Positions 10,089-19,011 of a stretch of DNA of 64,000 nucleotides are shown here, one piece after another. The stretch lies in NCBI RefSeq assembly GCF_900167455.1, contig NZ_FUWJ01000001.1, positions 1,302,001-1,366,000 on the forward strand, in the 5' to 3' direction. The DNA is from Enhydrobacter aerosaccus (GTDB lineage Bacteria > Pseudomonadota > Alphaproteobacteria > Reyranellales > Reyranellaceae). Numbering within the stretch: the stretch's first letter is position 1; every line of letters starts with the position of its first letter. Below the pieces are notes generated by a model. The model saw only the letters and a list, made by a program, of their open reading frames with translations. It did not search any database and was not told where the DNA came from. Both the position numbers and the translations under genes were made by a program.

Positions 10089-10992
10089 TCGCAGCCGTTC
10101 CCGCCCGATCCGCACCGGCGCCCATGATCATCAGCAGGCGTTCGGCGGCAGCGCTTCGATAGCGGTCGACATGCTGGATGGCCTGGAAGGCTCGCTCCGG
10201 CAGATTGATATCGACCCGATGCAGCAGCCCGGTCTCGAGCCCCGCGGCCGCCACGGAGGCGGAGATCGCCGTGGCGCCGAGCCCGGCTTCGACTGCAGCA
10301 CAGATGGCTTCGTTGCTCGGCAGTTCGAGGGCCACCTTGAGATCACTTGCGGCAACGCCGGCCGCCGCCAGAGCGGCCTCGAATTCGGAGCGAGTCCCCG
10401 ATCCGGCCTCGCGCAGCACCCATTCGGTTTCCACCAGCTGGGCGAAATCGCGCGGGCCGGATTTGACCCAGGGGTGCTGCAGCCCGACGACGACCACGAG
10501 CTGGTCCCGGGCCACCGGCGTGGCAACGATGGCGGTGTCGTCGATGGCGCCTTCGATGAAGCCGATCTGGGCGATGCCCTGCTGGACCGCTGCCGCCACC
10601 TGCGCCGTGTTGCCGACGCTGAGCTTGATATCGATCGCGGGGTAGGCTCGCCGAAAGGCAACCAGGTGCCGCGGCAGCCAGTAGCTGGCGATGGTCTTGC
10701 TGGCGTGGATGGTCAGGGTACCCCGACGTAGTCCGCCGAGTTCAGACAGGACCAGTTCCGCGGCCTCGGCCCGGGCAAGGACTGCCCGCGCTTCGTCGAG
10801 GAACAGCGTGCCGGCTTCGGTGAGTTCGATGCCGCGGCCGATGCGATTGAAAAGCCTGGCGCGATGCCGGGACTCGAGCGCTGCAATGGCCGCACTGACC
10901 GCCGACTGGGCCATATGCAGGGCTTCGGCCGCCCGGGTCATATGCTGCCTTTCGGCCACGGCCACGAAAACGCGAAGCTGCTCCAGCGTCAT
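10021..10992 (-). CDS. LysR-family transcriptional regulator, YeiE-like
   Basis: A 323-residue regulator with an N-terminal winged helix (about residues 1-65; QLRVFVAVAE and AAEALHMAQSAVSAAI) and a periplasmic-binding-like effector domain (about 90-295). The first helix begins at MTLEQL, so I use the ATG at 10992; a GTG at 11001 would add three residues. The neighbouring yeiH-like gene is the likely target, as in the YeiE/YeiH pair. Its end overlaps that gene convergently, and the last 25 or so residues are a low-complexity tail rich in Ser, Gln and Arg. It lies 86 bp downstream of lexA on the same strand. Confidence 0.92.
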   Translation of the reverse strand: MTLEQLRVFVAVAERQHMTRAAEALHMAQSAVSAAIAALESRHRARLFNRIGRGIELTEAGTLFLDEARAVLARAEAAELVLSELGGLRRGTLTIHASKTIASYWLPRHLVAFRRAYPAIDIKLSVGNTAQVAAAVQQGIAQIGFIEGAIDDTAIVATPVARDQLVVVVGLQHPWVKSGPRDFAQLVETEWVLREAGSGTRSEFEAALAAAGVAASDLKVALELPSNEAICAAVEAGLGATAISASVAAAGLETGLLHRVDINLPERAFQAIQHVDRYRSAAAERLLMIMGAGADRAGTAAIKQSRSDGSAQNSSRRAQPTTV

Positions 10993-11078
10993 GCGCGGCA
11001 CGATAGCATTGCACGGGTGACTGAGGCAGTCGGCGAACTCGGTCGGCCGGACCGCACCCCGATATTAGCGCCGCGACC

Positions 11079-11828
11079 TCAGTGGTAGCGGCGATAAAGA
11101 CCGGCCAGGCGTCCCTGGATCTTCACACGATCGGGACCGAAGATGCGCGTCTCGTAGGCGGCGTTGGCGGGCTCGAGCGCGATCGACGCGCCCTTCTTGC
11201 GCAAGCGCTTCAGCGTGGCCTCGGTGTCGTCGATCAAGGCCACGACGATTTCCCCGGTTTCGGCGGTGTCGGCGCTCTTGATGATCGCGATGTCGCCGTC
11301 CTGGATGCCGGCCTCGATCATCGAATCGCCCTGCACCTCCAGGCAATAATGGGCTCCCGAACCGAGCAGCGAGACCGGCACGTCGACGGTGGTGGAATTG
11401 TCGCGCAGCGCCTCGATCGGCGTGCCGGCAGCGATCCGGCCATAGAGCGGCAGGCTCAGGGCCTGTGCCTCATTGGCTGCCTGGATGGCGCCACTGAGCG
11501 GCACACGATCGCCGCGCACGACCTGGGGCACGAACCCTTCGCGTGGTTCGGCCAGACCGCTGCGCCGGGCCTCGGCGAGAAGGGGGGTCACATTGGCGGC
11601 GGGCAGCGCCGCCGCATCCGGCAACTTCAGGACCTGCAACGCGCGCGCCCGATGGGGCAAGCGGCGCAGGAAACCGCGTTCTTCCAGTCCGGTGATGAGC
11701 CGATGGATGCCCGATTTGGACTTGAGCCTCAGCGCCTCCTTCATCTCGTCGAAGGAGGGGGACACACCGTCGTCATTCAGCCGCCTGTTGATGAACAGGA
11801 GCAATTCGCTCTGCTTGCGGGTCAGCAC
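11079..11828 (-). CDS. lexA: LexA SOS repressor
   Basis: LexA represses DNA-damage genes and self-cleaves when RecA is activated. The 249-residue protein has an N-terminal winged helix (about 1-68, starting [13 protein letters not shown]) and a C-terminal serine protease domain (about 125-249). The cleavage site is Ala134-Gly135 in RIAAGTPIE; the catalytic pair is Ser169 (GDSM) and Lys207. A linker of about 50 residues is longer than in E. coli, as usual in alphaproteobacteria. GGGGAGAG precedes the start. Two LexA-like sites lie 33-73 bp upstream, so autoregulation is expected. It sits next to moeA and comEC as in other alphaproteobacteria, apart from local insertions. Confidence 0.97.
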   Translation of the reverse strand: MLTRKQSELLLFINRRLNDDGVSPSFDEMKEALRLKSKSGIHRLITGLEERGFLRRLPHRARALQVLKLPDAAALPAANVTPLLAEARRSGLAEPREGFVPQVVRGDRVPLSGAIQAANEAQALSLPLYGRIAAGTPIEALRDNSTTVDVPVSLLGSGAHYCLEVQGDSMIEAGIQDGDIAIIKSADTAETGEIVVALIDDTEATLKRLRKKGASIALEPANAAYETRIFGPDRVKIQGRLAGLYRRYH

Positions 11829-11847
11829 CGGTCTCTCCCCGGATCGT

Positions 11848-11853
11848 CTATAA
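11848..11853 (-). promoter_or_regulatory. Possible lexA -10 element
   Basis: On the minus strand TTATAG lies about 20 bp upstream of the lexA start codon. The degenerate LexA site at 11861-11875 falls in the spacer just before it. No good -35 hexamer is visible, so this is a tentative assignment. Confidence 0.35.
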
Positions 11854-11860
11854 GATTTCA

Positions 11861-11875
11861 GAACAAACCCTGAAA
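11861..11875 (-). promoter_or_regulatory. Degenerate LexA box
   Basis: On the minus strand this reads TTTC-N7-GTTC, one mismatch from the alphaproteobacterial SOS box GTTC-N7-GTTC. It lies 33 bp before the lexA start, overlapping the inferred promoter spacer. Confidence 0.55.
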
Positions 11876-11886
11876 CCTTTGCGCGT

Positions 11887-11901
11887 GTTCTATTTTAGTT
11901 C
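11887..11901 (+). promoter_or_regulatory. Perfect LexA (SOS) box GTTC-N7-GTTC
   Basis: GTTC at 11887-11890 and GTTC at 11898-11901 are separated by exactly seven bases (TATTTTA), the known alphaproteobacterial LexA operator. It lies in the divergent region, 58 bp from the lexA start and 46 bp from the methyltransferase start, and could serve both. Confidence 0.85.
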
Positions 11902-11947
11902 CCGAAAATTGTCAACTTATCCCGAGGGTTATGGGGATGGCCGTAAA

Positions 11948-12589
11948 ATGGAGTGCTCACGAACAATGGGAAATCTTCCTCGAAGGCTCTTCGCGCGCCT
12001 CTCACCCTTGGCCAAGCGCGTCGTGCCGCGGCCCATCCTTCGTTTCCTGTTGCTGCATGTGCTGGGGGTAAATCGGCCCTATGCCGAACTGGGCAATCTT
12101 GCCAGCCGGAGATGCCTGGAGGGCGAAATCCTGCCCTGGGTCGGCGCCCGGTATGCGAACGTCCTGTTCGTCGGTGCCGCGCCCTACACGCACCACTATG
12201 AAAAGCTGTTCCGCCGCGGCCAGTACACCACCCTCGACAGCCATCCCAGCACCGCCGTGTGGGGTGCCGCCGATCATATCCGGGCGCCAGTCCAGGACAT
12301 CAACCGGCACCGCCGTCCCGGTTCGTTCGATTGTGTGATCCTGAACGGTGTTTTCGGATTCGGCGTCGATACCGTGACCGATCAGCGTGCCGTGATTGAA
12401 GCATTGCACCAGGCAATGCGTCCGGGAGCCTTCCTCGTCGTCGGATGGAACACCGATCGCCATGGCGATCCCGAGGCCTTGGGCCTGTTCGAGCCGTTTT
12501 TCGAGCGCAATGCCGAGGCGCCGTGGGCGAAGCGTCGGACATTCGCCGGCGAAACCCACGTCTACGATTTCTATCGGCGCCGACCTTAG
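11948..12589 (+). CDS. SAM-dependent methyltransferase-like protein
   Basis: A 213-residue protein with a degenerate class I methyltransferase core: NVLFVGAAPYTHHY (motif I position), TTLDSHPS (acidic residue after strand 2), FDCVILNGVFGFGVD (strand 4) and a PGAFLVVGW strand. The substrate is unknown. The frame is open from 11879, but that start would lie before the SOS box; the ATG at 11948 has a GGGGATGG ribosome site, so I use it. It is divergent from lexA and shares its operator region, so SOS induction is possible. The gene is convergent with moeA, 6 bp away. Confidence 0.75.
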   Translation: MECSRTMGNLPRRLFARLSPLAKRVVPRPILRFLLLHVLGVNRPYAELGNLASRRCLEGEILPWVGARYANVLFVGAAPYTHHYEKLFRRGQYTTLDSHPSTAVWGAADHIRAPVQDINRHRRPGSFDCVILNGVFGFGVDTVTDQRAVIEALHQAMRPGAFLVVGWNTDRHGDPEALGLFEPFFERNAEAPWAKRRTFAGETHVYDFYRRRP

Positions 12590-12595
12590 CGCGCC

Positions 12596-13807
12596 TCAGT
12601 AGCCGCCGAGCCCATCGAGATCGATGACCTGAACGGTGTCGCCGGCCTTGCGCGCCGGGTCATGTGCCGGCCGCACAAGAAACGCCTGGGACGCGGCGAG
12701 GACCGACAGCATCGAACTGTCCTGGATCTTGTGGGGCGTCACGGTGAGCGTGCCGTCGGCCTCGCGGACAAGGCCCGCCCGGACATAGTCCTCGCGCGTG
12801 TCGTTCTGCTTGAGGTCCACGCCGACGATCGCCGGAACGGTCTCGACCAGCGCGCCGGGCTGGCCCAGCAGGCGCTCCAGGGCCGGTTTCAGGAACAGCA
12901 GCGCGCAGACCATGGTCGAGACGGGATTGCCGGGCAGGCCGAGAACGCGGGCGCGATCCCGAGCGGCGAACATCAATGGTTTTCCGGGACGCATGGCAAT
13001 TCGCCAGAAATCCAGAGTGAAACCTTGGGCCTTCAACGCGCCCTGCACGAGGTCGTGCTCGCCGACCGAGGCGCCACCCAGGGTCACCAGCAGGTCGTGC
13101 TGGGTGCCGGCGGCGATCCGCTCCTCGATGAGCGTTGAGTCGTCGTGGGCGATGTCGAACAAGGTCGGTTCACCGCCCCACAGCCGGACGAGAGCGGCCA
13201 CGGCAATACCGGATGAGGAGATGATCTGATTGCGACCGATCGGCTCGCCCGGCATGACGAGTTCGTCGCCGGTGGAGAGGATCGCGACCCGGGGCTTACG
13301 ATGAACGGACAGCCACGGCACATTCATCGCCGCCGCCAGGGCGATATCGCGTGTCGTCAGGGTACGCCCGGCGACGAACGGCCTGTCTCCAACCTGGAAA
13401 TCCAGTCCGGCCCGGCGAATGTGCCGGCCCGGTGTCGGGGCTTCGAGGATGGTGATGGTCTCGCCGTCGGCCTTAGTGTCTTCCTGGATGACGATCGAAT
13501 CGGCACCCATGGGGACCGGCGCCCCGGTGAAGATGCGCACCGTTTCGCCCGGCTGCAGCGCATGATCGTAGGAGCCGCCGGCCGGGGAGCGGCCGACCAG
13601 TTTCAACGTCGTTGGAGCGGCAGGCACGTCCTCCGCGCGCACGGCATACCCATCCATGGCCGAGAGATCGGCCGGGGGCTGGGCGAGGCGGGCCGTGGGC
13701 GGCGTGGCAAGGACACGGCCAGCCGCCTCAGAAACGGAGACCAGCTCCGCCGGCAGGGCGGAGAAGGTTGCCGTCACGCGCGCATGGGCCTCCCGGACAG
13801 TGAGCAT
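12596..13807 (-). CDS. moeA: Molybdopterin molybdenumtransferase MoeA
   Basis: MoeA inserts molybdate into adenylylated molybdopterin to complete molybdenum cofactor. The 403-residue protein is the usual length and has the MoeA domains in order: N-terminal region with the AMDGYAV motif (near 50-56), the MoCF-binding domain with STGDELV and GGASVGEHD motifs (about 180-320), and a C-terminal beta-barrel domain. The start lies 12 bp after moaC, so it is the last gene of a trpD-trpC-moaC-moeA run. No molybdenum cofactor-dependent enzyme is encoded in this window. Confidence 0.96.
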   Translation of the reverse strand: MLTVREAHARVTATFSALPAELVSVSEAAGRVLATPPTARLAQPPADLSAMDGYAVRAEDVPAAPTTLKLVGRSPAGGSYDHALQPGETVRIFTGAPVPMGADSIVIQEDTKADGETITILEAPTPGRHIRRAGLDFQVGDRPFVAGRTLTTRDIALAAAMNVPWLSVHRKPRVAILSTGDELVMPGEPIGRNQIISSSGIAVAALVRLWGGEPTLFDIAHDDSTLIEERIAAGTQHDLLVTLGGASVGEHDLVQGALKAQGFTLDFWRIAMRPGKPLMFAARDRARVLGLPGNPVSTMVCALLFLKPALERLLGQPGALVETVPAIVGVDLKQNDTREDYVRAGLVREADGTLTVTPHKIQDSSMLSVLAASQAFLVRPAHDPARKAGDTVQVIDLDGLGGY

Positions 13808-13819
13808 CGCGATACCTTA

Positions 13820-14311
13820 CTATCTTGGGGCGTCGAACGTTCCCGACTTGCCGCCCGATTTGTGCAGCAGCCTGACGTCGGAAATCACCATGCCGCGATC
13901 GACGGCCTTGCACATGTCGTAGACGGTCAGGGCGGCGACCGAGGCTGCGGTCAGCGCCTCCATCTCGACTCCCGTTTGACCCTTGAGCCTGCAGGATGCC
14001 TCGATGTCCACCGCGCGACGCTTGGCGTCGAGTGTGAGCTTGAGCTCCACCGCCGAGAGCGACAGGGGATGGCAAAGCGGGATGAGATCGGCCGTCCTCT
14101 TGGCCGCCATGATCCCGGCGAGCTGCGCCACGGCGAGGACGTCGCCCTTGGCGGCCTTCTTGTCCCTGATGAGCTTCAAGGTGGAAGCCTGCATGACGAC
14201 GCTGGCCTTGGCGACGGCGATGCGCTCGGTCACCGCCTTTGTCCCGACATCGACCATGTGCGCGTTACCGCGGGCATCGAAATGGCTAAGCCGGCGCGCC
14301 TGCTTGCTCAT
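13820..14311 (-). CDS. moaC: Cyclic pyranopterin monophosphate synthase MoaC
   Basis: MoaC works with MoaA to form cyclic pyranopterin monophosphate, the first step of molybdenum cofactor synthesis. The 163-residue protein shows the family blocks [25 protein letters not shown] and [11 protein letters not shown] followed by [11 protein letters not shown]. The start ATG at 14311 overlaps the trpC stop codon in an ATGA arrangement, so translation is probably coupled. A much longer frame upstream of this ATG is only the shadow of trpC. The moaC-moeA pair next to trpC is a conserved alphaproteobacterial order. Confidence 0.96.
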   Translation of the reverse strand: MSKQARRLSHFDARGNAHMVDVGTKAVTERIAVAKASVVMQASTLKLIRDKKAAKGDVLAVAQLAGIMAAKRTADLIPLCHPLSLSAVELKLTLDAKRRAVDIEASCRLKGQTGVEMEALTAASVAALTVYDMCKAVDRGMVISDVRLLHKSGGKSGTFDAPR

Positions 14312-15105
14312 GCCGCTTTTGCCAGGATTTCGCGGACAGCGGCCTCGACGTCGGGCTTTCTCATGAAGCTCTCGCCGATCAGGAAGGCCGAAGCACCGAC
14401 CTTGGCCATGCGTGCCAGGTCGGCAGACGTCGCAAGGCCGCTTTCGGCAACCAGCACCCGATCCTTCGGTACTCGGGGCGCGAGCTGTTCGGTGACCGCG
14501 AGATCGACGGCGAGCGTCTTCAGGTTGCGGTTGTTGATGCCGATCAGGTCGCTGTCGACCTTGAGGGCCCGTTCGAGTTCGTCGCCATCGTGCACCTCGA
14601 CGAGCACGTCCATGCCGCAGAGATGGGCCAGACGCGCCAGTTCGGCAGCCAACTGGTCGTCGAGGCAGGCCATGATCAGCAGGATGCAGTCCGCACCCAG
14701 AGCACGGGCCTCGAACACCTGATACGGGTCGATCATGAAATCCTTGCGCAAGGCCGGCAGCGCCGTGGCGGCTCGGGCCTGCGTCAGGAACTCGTCCTTG
14801 CCCTGGAAGTACGGCCCGTCCGTCAGCACCGACAGACAAGTGGCGCCGCCGCGCTCATAGGCGCGGGCGAGGGACGGAGGATCGAAGTCGGGACGAATGA
14901 GCCCCTTGCTGGGGGAGGCCTTCTTGATCTCGGCGATCAGGCCGTACCGTCCGGCGGCAATGGCGGCCTTGAGCGCCAGGGCGAACCCGCGCGGCGCTTC
15001 CATGGCCTTCGCGGCCTTCTCGATATCGCCCTGTGACCGCCGCTCGCGGCAGGCGGCCACATGGCGGCGCTTGTCGTCGACGATCTTGGCCAGCGTGTCG
15101 CTCAT
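14308..15105 (-). CDS. trpC: Indole-3-glycerol phosphate synthase
   Basis: TrpC closes the indole ring in tryptophan synthesis, converting CdRP to indole-3-glycerol phosphate. The 265-residue TIM barrel has the usual motifs: [11 protein letters not shown] with the substrate-binding Lys (near 58-68), [22 protein letters not shown] and VAESGL. It is the monofunctional form, not fused to TrpF. Both ends overlap neighbours by 4 bp (ATGA with trpD upstream and moaC downstream), which indicates an operon with coupled translation. Confidence 0.97.
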   Translation of the reverse strand: MSDTLAKIVDDKRRHVAACRERRSQGDIEKAAKAMEAPRGFALALKAAIAAGRYGLIAEIKKASPSKGLIRPDFDPPSLARAYERGGATCLSVLTDGPYFQGKDEFLTQARAATALPALRKDFMIDPYQVFEARALGADCILLIMACLDDQLAAELARLAHLCGMDVLVEVHDGDELERALKVDSDLIGINNRNLKTLAVDLAVTEQLAPRVPKDRVLVAESGLATSADLARMAKVGASAFLIGESFMRKPDVEAAVREILAKAA

Positions 15106-16127
15106 GCGCAGATCCTTTGCAACGCGGTGAGGGTGGCCGCGGCCTTGCCGCTGTCGATCGAGCGGGCGGCGAGGGCGGCGCCTTCCGCCAGGTCCTTGGC
15201 CTTGCCGGCGACCATGATGGCCGCCGCGCTGTTCAGCAACACGATATCGCGGAAGGCGTTGCGCTCGCCGGCCAGGACCTTCTTGATCTCCTCGGCATTG
15301 TGGGCGGCGTCGCCGCCTTTCAGCAGCTCGATCGATACCCGCTTCACGCCGATTTCCTCCGGCGCGATCTCGAATTCGGTCACCTTGCCATTGTCGAGCA
15401 AGGCGACCCAGCTCTTGGTCGTCGTGGTCAATTCGTCCATCCCGTCCTGACCATGCACGACCATCGCTCGTTCCAGGCCGAGCTGACCCAGCGCCTCGGC
15501 CACCGGCCTGAGCCAGCGCCGGTCGAACACGCCGACGAGCTGACGCTTGACCAGGGCCGGGTTCGACATCGGGCCAAGCAAATTGAAGATGGTGCGCGAG
15601 GGCGCAAGCTCCACCCGCGGCCCCGCCACATTGCGCATGGCGCTGTGATGTCGGGGAGCCATCAGGAAGCAGACATTGGCTTCCAGGAGCGCCTTCTCCA
15701 GCGTCTCGATCGGCAGTTCGAGATTGATGCCAAGGGCGCCCAGCACATCGGCCGCGCCGGACTTGGACGTGAAGGCCCGATTGCCGTGCTTGGCGACGGG
15801 GATGCCGGCACCGGCCACCACGAAGGCCGAACAGGAGGAAACGTTGTAGGTGCCGTGATGGTCGCCGCCGGTCCCCACGATGTCGATCGCCCCGTCGGGG
15901 GCATGGACACGCAGGACCTTGGCCCGCAAGACCCGCGCGCCGCCGGCCAGTTCGTCGGCCGTCTCGCCGCGTACCTTCAGCGCCATCAGGAAAGCGCCCA
16001 TTTGCGCCGGCGTGGCGTCACCGCTTGTCATAATGTCGAAGGCGCGTTCGGCCTCGTCCACACTCAGCGCCTGCCCGTTGCCTACTTTTGCCAGCAGGCT
16101 GCGAAAATCGTCGATATCGCCGCTCAC
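15102..16127 (-). CDS. trpD: Anthranilate phosphoribosyltransferase
   Basis: TrpD transfers phosphoribose from PRPP to anthranilate. The 341-residue protein has the PRPP-binding GTGGD motif (near residue 85) and the downstream [21 protein letters not shown] block. Its start region faces the copper-chaperone-like gene, 73 bp away, so trpD has its own promoter and is not read through from trpG, whose transcript ends at the terminator at 16422-16446. It heads the trpD-trpC-moaC-moeA operon. Confidence 0.97.
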   Translation of the reverse strand: MSGDIDDFRSLLAKVGNGQALSVDEAERAFDIMTSGDATPAQMGAFLMALKVRGETADELAGGARVLRAKVLRVHAPDGAIDIVGTGGDHHGTYNVSSCSAFVVAGAGIPVAKHGNRAFTSKSGAADVLGALGINLELPIETLEKALLEANVCFLMAPRHHSAMRNVAGPRVELAPSRTIFNLLGPMSNPALVKRQLVGVFDRRWLRPVAEALGQLGLERAMVVHGQDGMDELTTTTKSWVALLDNGKVTEFEIAPEEIGVKRVSIELLKGGDAAHNAEEIKKVLAGERNAFRDIVLLNSAAAIMVAGKAKDLAEGAALAARSIDSGKAAATLTALQRICA

Positions 16128-16200
16128 TCGGACCCCGAATCTTCGTCCCGTGTTGTTTTGCCCCTTGCCGGCTTCACCGGAGGGCGCGTAGCTATATCAC

Positions 16201-16404
16201 ATGGCTGAAGAACTCATCCTCAAGGTCACTGGCATGGATTGCGACGGCTGCGTGAAGGCCGTGACCCGCGCGGCCACCGGAGCCGGCACCGCACCTTTGT
16301 CCGTCGACCTCAAGAGCGGGGAAATGCGCCTTCCCGCCGGGGCCGATGTGGCTGCCATCACCCGCGCCATCCAGCGCGCGGGCTTCGGCGTCGCCGCCTC
16401 GTAA
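16201..16404 (+). CDS. Heavy-metal-associated (CopZ/HMA-like) small protein
   Basis: A 67-residue ferredoxin-like HMA domain with the metal-binding loop GMDCDGC (Cys14 and Cys17), the position where CopZ and CopA N-terminal domains bind Cu(I) through GMxCxxC. It ends in AIQRAGFGV, the usual last helix and strand. It is likely a cytoplasmic copper chaperone, but no copper ATPase lies nearby. The gene sits on the opposite strand between trpD and trpG, breaking the trp cluster. A CTATAT stretch just 4-9 bases before the ATG and a GGAGGG too far away (15 bases) hint at a leaderless transcript. Confidence 0.85.
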   Translation: MAEELILKVTGMDCDGCVKAVTRAATGAGTAPLSVDLKSGEMRLPAGADVAAITRAIQRAGFGVAAS

Positions 16405-16421
16405 ATATCTGTTTTCTCAGG

Positions 16422-16446
16422 AAAAACAGCCCTGACACCAGGGCTG
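16422..16446 (-). terminator. Intrinsic terminator of trpG
   Basis: On the minus strand an 8-bp perfect stem (CAGCCCTG and CAGGGCTG, loop GTGT) is followed at once by TTTTT. It lies 9 bases after the trpG stop. On the plus strand there is no T run, so it terminates trpG and not the HMA gene. Confidence 0.85.
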
Positions 16447-16455
16447 GCGTCGGCT

Positions 16456-17058
16456 TTATGCCGCTTTCCGCTTTTGCTGGGACGGATGCTCACCGGCAAT
16501 CTTGAGGAAGTTCTCAAGGATCTTGTGGCCATGTTCCGAGGCGATGCTCTCGGGATGGAACTGGACGCCATGGATCGGCAGGGTCTTGTGACGCAGCCCC
16601 ATGATGACGTCGCCGGTCTGGGCGGTAACCTCGAGTTCCTGCGGCAAGCTGGCGCGCTCGACCACCAGTGAGTGATAGCGCGTTGCCTGGAACGGTGACG
16701 GAACGTCCTCGAACACGCTTTGGCCCTTGTGCTCGATCGGTGACAGCTTGCCGTGCATGGGGGCGGCGGCCCGCACGACCTTGCCGCCGAACACCTGGCC
16801 GATCGCCTGATGTCCCAGACAGACGCCAAAAAGCGGAACCTGCGCCTTGGCAGCCACTTTGATCAGGTCCATGCAGATGCCGGCCTCGTTGGGTGTGCAG
16901 GGACCGGGAGACAGGACGATCGCGTCCGGTTTCAGGGCCATCGCCGCGTCGACCGTGATCTGGTCGTTCCGGTGAACGGCACAGTACGCCCCAAGATCGC
17001 CCAGAAAGTGCACAAGGTTGTAAGTGAAACTGTCGTAGTTATCGATCAAAAGCAGCAC
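16456..17058 (-). CDS. trpG: Anthranilate synthase component II (glutamine amidotransferase)
   Basis: TrpG supplies ammonia from glutamine to TrpE; the same kind of protein can serve PabB in folate synthesis. The 200-residue class I amidotransferase has the nucleophile in GVCLGHQ and the His-Glu pair in VQFHPES. The N-terminal [16 protein letters not shown] is typical. It is separated from trpE by about 22 kb of unrelated genes and from trpD by the opposite-strand HMA gene, so it is a monocistronic unit with its own terminator. The start region faces the ClC gene, 62 bp away. Confidence 0.96.
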   Translation of the reverse strand: MLLLIDNYDSFTYNLVHFLGDLGAYCAVHRNDQITVDAAMALKPDAIVLSPGPCTPNEAGICMDLIKVAAKAQVPLFGVCLGHQAIGQVFGGKVVRAAAPMHGKLSPIEHKGQSVFEDVPSPFQATRYHSLVVERASLPQELEVTAQTGDVIMGLRHKTLPIHGVQFHPESIASEHGHKILENFLKIAGEHPSQQKRKAA

Positions 17059-17120
17059 ATGGCACCTGTTTCGGGGTTCGGGCTATTGTCCCGGAAACGG
17101 CGCCTGAAGGAAAGAAGACT

Positions 17121-18974
17121 GTGAGCGTCCTGACTTCCGCCCGTGGCGCAGCCGACAACTTTTCCGACTGGCTCAGCTCCATTTTCGGGGGGCAGGCACG
17201 CCGGCTCTTCCGCATGCAGAGCCGGCTTCGATCCAACGAGCCGGTCCAGATCCTGGTTTGCGCCCTGACCGGATTGGTGATCGGCGCTCTGGTCGCCGGA
17301 CTGCGTTGGCTCGTCGATTTGCTGCATCAGCTGAGCTTCAATCTGTCGGGAGAACATTCGCTCAGCACCGGTATCGATGTGGATCCGCTGCGAATCCTGG
17401 TCGTCCCCCTGATCGGTGGACTGGTCATCGGCGTGTCCGCCCTCATCATGCGACGGCTGCGACCGAAGGAGATCGTCGACCCGATCGAGGCCAACGCGCT
17501 GCATGGCGGCATCATGTCGATGCTGGACAGCCTGCGACTGCTGGTGGCCACCATCACCTCGAATGCCGCCGGCGCGGCCGTTGGAATGGAAGCGGGCTAC
17601 AGCCAGCTCGGGGCGGGTATCCTGGCCAAGGTTGGCCAGTATTTCCGGCTGCGTCGGAACGATCAGCGCATCTTCGTCGGCGCCGGTGCGGCGGCCGCGA
17701 TCGCTGCCGCTTTCAACGCCCCTTTTGCCGGTGCCTTCTATGGCTACGAGCTGATCCTGGGGGATTATTCGGTCCGCGCGCTCGCTCCCGTCGCCACGGC
17801 GGCGCTGGCAGGGACTTTCGCCGAACGGGCCCTGATCGATCCGGAGCCCATCTTCAGCGTCGAGCAATTCTTCCATTTCGATCTGAAGGTCTATTTCCTG
17901 TTCGGGCTCCTGGGCGTGTGCGCCGCCGGATTCAGCGTGCTGGCCATGCAATCGGTGACCTGGGTCGAACGGGCGCTCCGGCGGCTGCCCTTGCCGCAGT
18001 GGCTGCGCCCCGCCATCGGCGGCGTGCTGCTGTCGGCCATTGCCATTCTGGTACCCCAGGTACTGGGCAGCGGACACGGGGCCATCCAGCTCATGTTCGA
18101 TCGGAATGTGACGCTGCAGACCTTCCTGCTGCTTCTCGTCGCCAAGCTCGTGGCCTCGGCGGTCTCGCTGGGCTCGGGCTTTCGCGGCGGCATGTTCAGC
18201 GCCTCGCTGTTCCTGGGCTGCCTGTTCGGCGGGGCCTTCGCCGGCCTCGCCGGCCTCGTCCTGCCGCAGGTGAACGAGCTGCAATCGGCCCTGATGATGG
18301 TCGGTATGGGCGCCGTGGCGGCCGCCATCATCGGCGCGCCCCTGACCATGGTCTTTCTCGTGCTGGAAGGGACCGGCAGCTTCGCCATGATGGTGGCGGT
18401 CATGGTCGGGGTCGTCATTGCCTCGAGCATCGTGCGGCTGACTTTCGGCTACTCCTTCTCGACCTGGCGTTTCCACCAGCGCGGCCTCGGCATCCGCAGT
18501 CCCCATGACATCGGCTGGCTGGCCGATCTGTCGGTCGGCCGGCTCATGCGCAGCGATGCACCAGTCGTGCCGGAGAACATGCCTTTGCGCCAGTTGCGGG
18601 AGAGGTTCCCCCCAGGCAGCGCCAAGTATGTGTTCGTGGTTTCGGAGAAGGGGATCTACATCGGCATGCTGAGCAGCGCCGATCTCCATGATTCGCAGCA
18701 CAACGAAAAGCTGGATACCCGTTTTGCACGAGACCTGGCATCCGACGGCGATCTTTTCCTGCTGCCCTACGAAAATGTCCGGACGGCGCTGTCCCGGTTC
18801 GAGGACAAGGAGGTCGAGACCCTGCCGGTCCTGACGTCGTCTGCCGACCGCTCCATCGTCGGCTATCTGTCGGAACAGTATGCGCTGCGTCGCTACAATC
18901 AGGAGCTCGAACGCCGGCGATCCGCCGATCTGGGTGAACGGGACATGTTCTCGGTCGCGGACAAGCAGATGTAA
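17121..18974 (+). CDS. ClC-family chloride channel/transporter with CBS domains
   Basis: A 617-residue membrane protein: ClC core of many helices (about 45-465) followed by a CBS domain pair (about 475-600). The gating glutamate is present as Glu157 in GMEAGYSQ, the place of GREGP in E. coli ClcA. The third filter motif reads GFRGGMFSAS, with the usual Pro replaced by Ser, so the anion filter is atypical. The CBS pair suggests nucleotide control. GTG at 17121 follows GAAGGAAAGAAG. It is divergent from trpG and begins the accessory block. Whether it is a channel or a proton antiporter cannot be told. Confidence 0.92.
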   Translation: MSVLTSARGAADNFSDWLSSIFGGQARRLFRMQSRLRSNEPVQILVCALTGLVIGALVAGLRWLVDLLHQLSFNLSGEHSLSTGIDVDPLRILVVPLIGGLVIGVSALIMRRLRPKEIVDPIEANALHGGIMSMLDSLRLLVATITSNAAGAAVGMEAGYSQLGAGILAKVGQYFRLRRNDQRIFVGAGAAAAIAAAFNAPFAGAFYGYELILGDYSVRALAPVATAALAGTFAERALIDPEPIFSVEQFFHFDLKVYFLFGLLGVCAAGFSVLAMQSVTWVERALRRLPLPQWLRPAIGGVLLSAIAILVPQVLGSGHGAIQLMFDRNVTLQTFLLLLVAKLVASAVSLGSGFRGGMFSASLFLGCLFGGAFAGLAGLVLPQVNELQSALMMVGMGAVAAAIIGAPLTMVFLVLEGTGSFAMMVAVMVGVVIASSIVRLTFGYSFSTWRFHQRGLGIRSPHDIGWLADLSVGRLMRSDAPVVPENMPLRQLRERFPPGSAKYVFVVSEKGIYIGMLSSADLHDSQHNEKLDTRFARDLASDGDLFLLPYENVRTALSRFEDKEVETLPVLTSSADRSIVGYLSEQYALRRYNQELERRRSADLGERDMFSVADKQM

Positions 18975-19011
18975 CGCGTCCTGCGGTGACTTCCCACTTG
19001 GCCTGAGGGTA

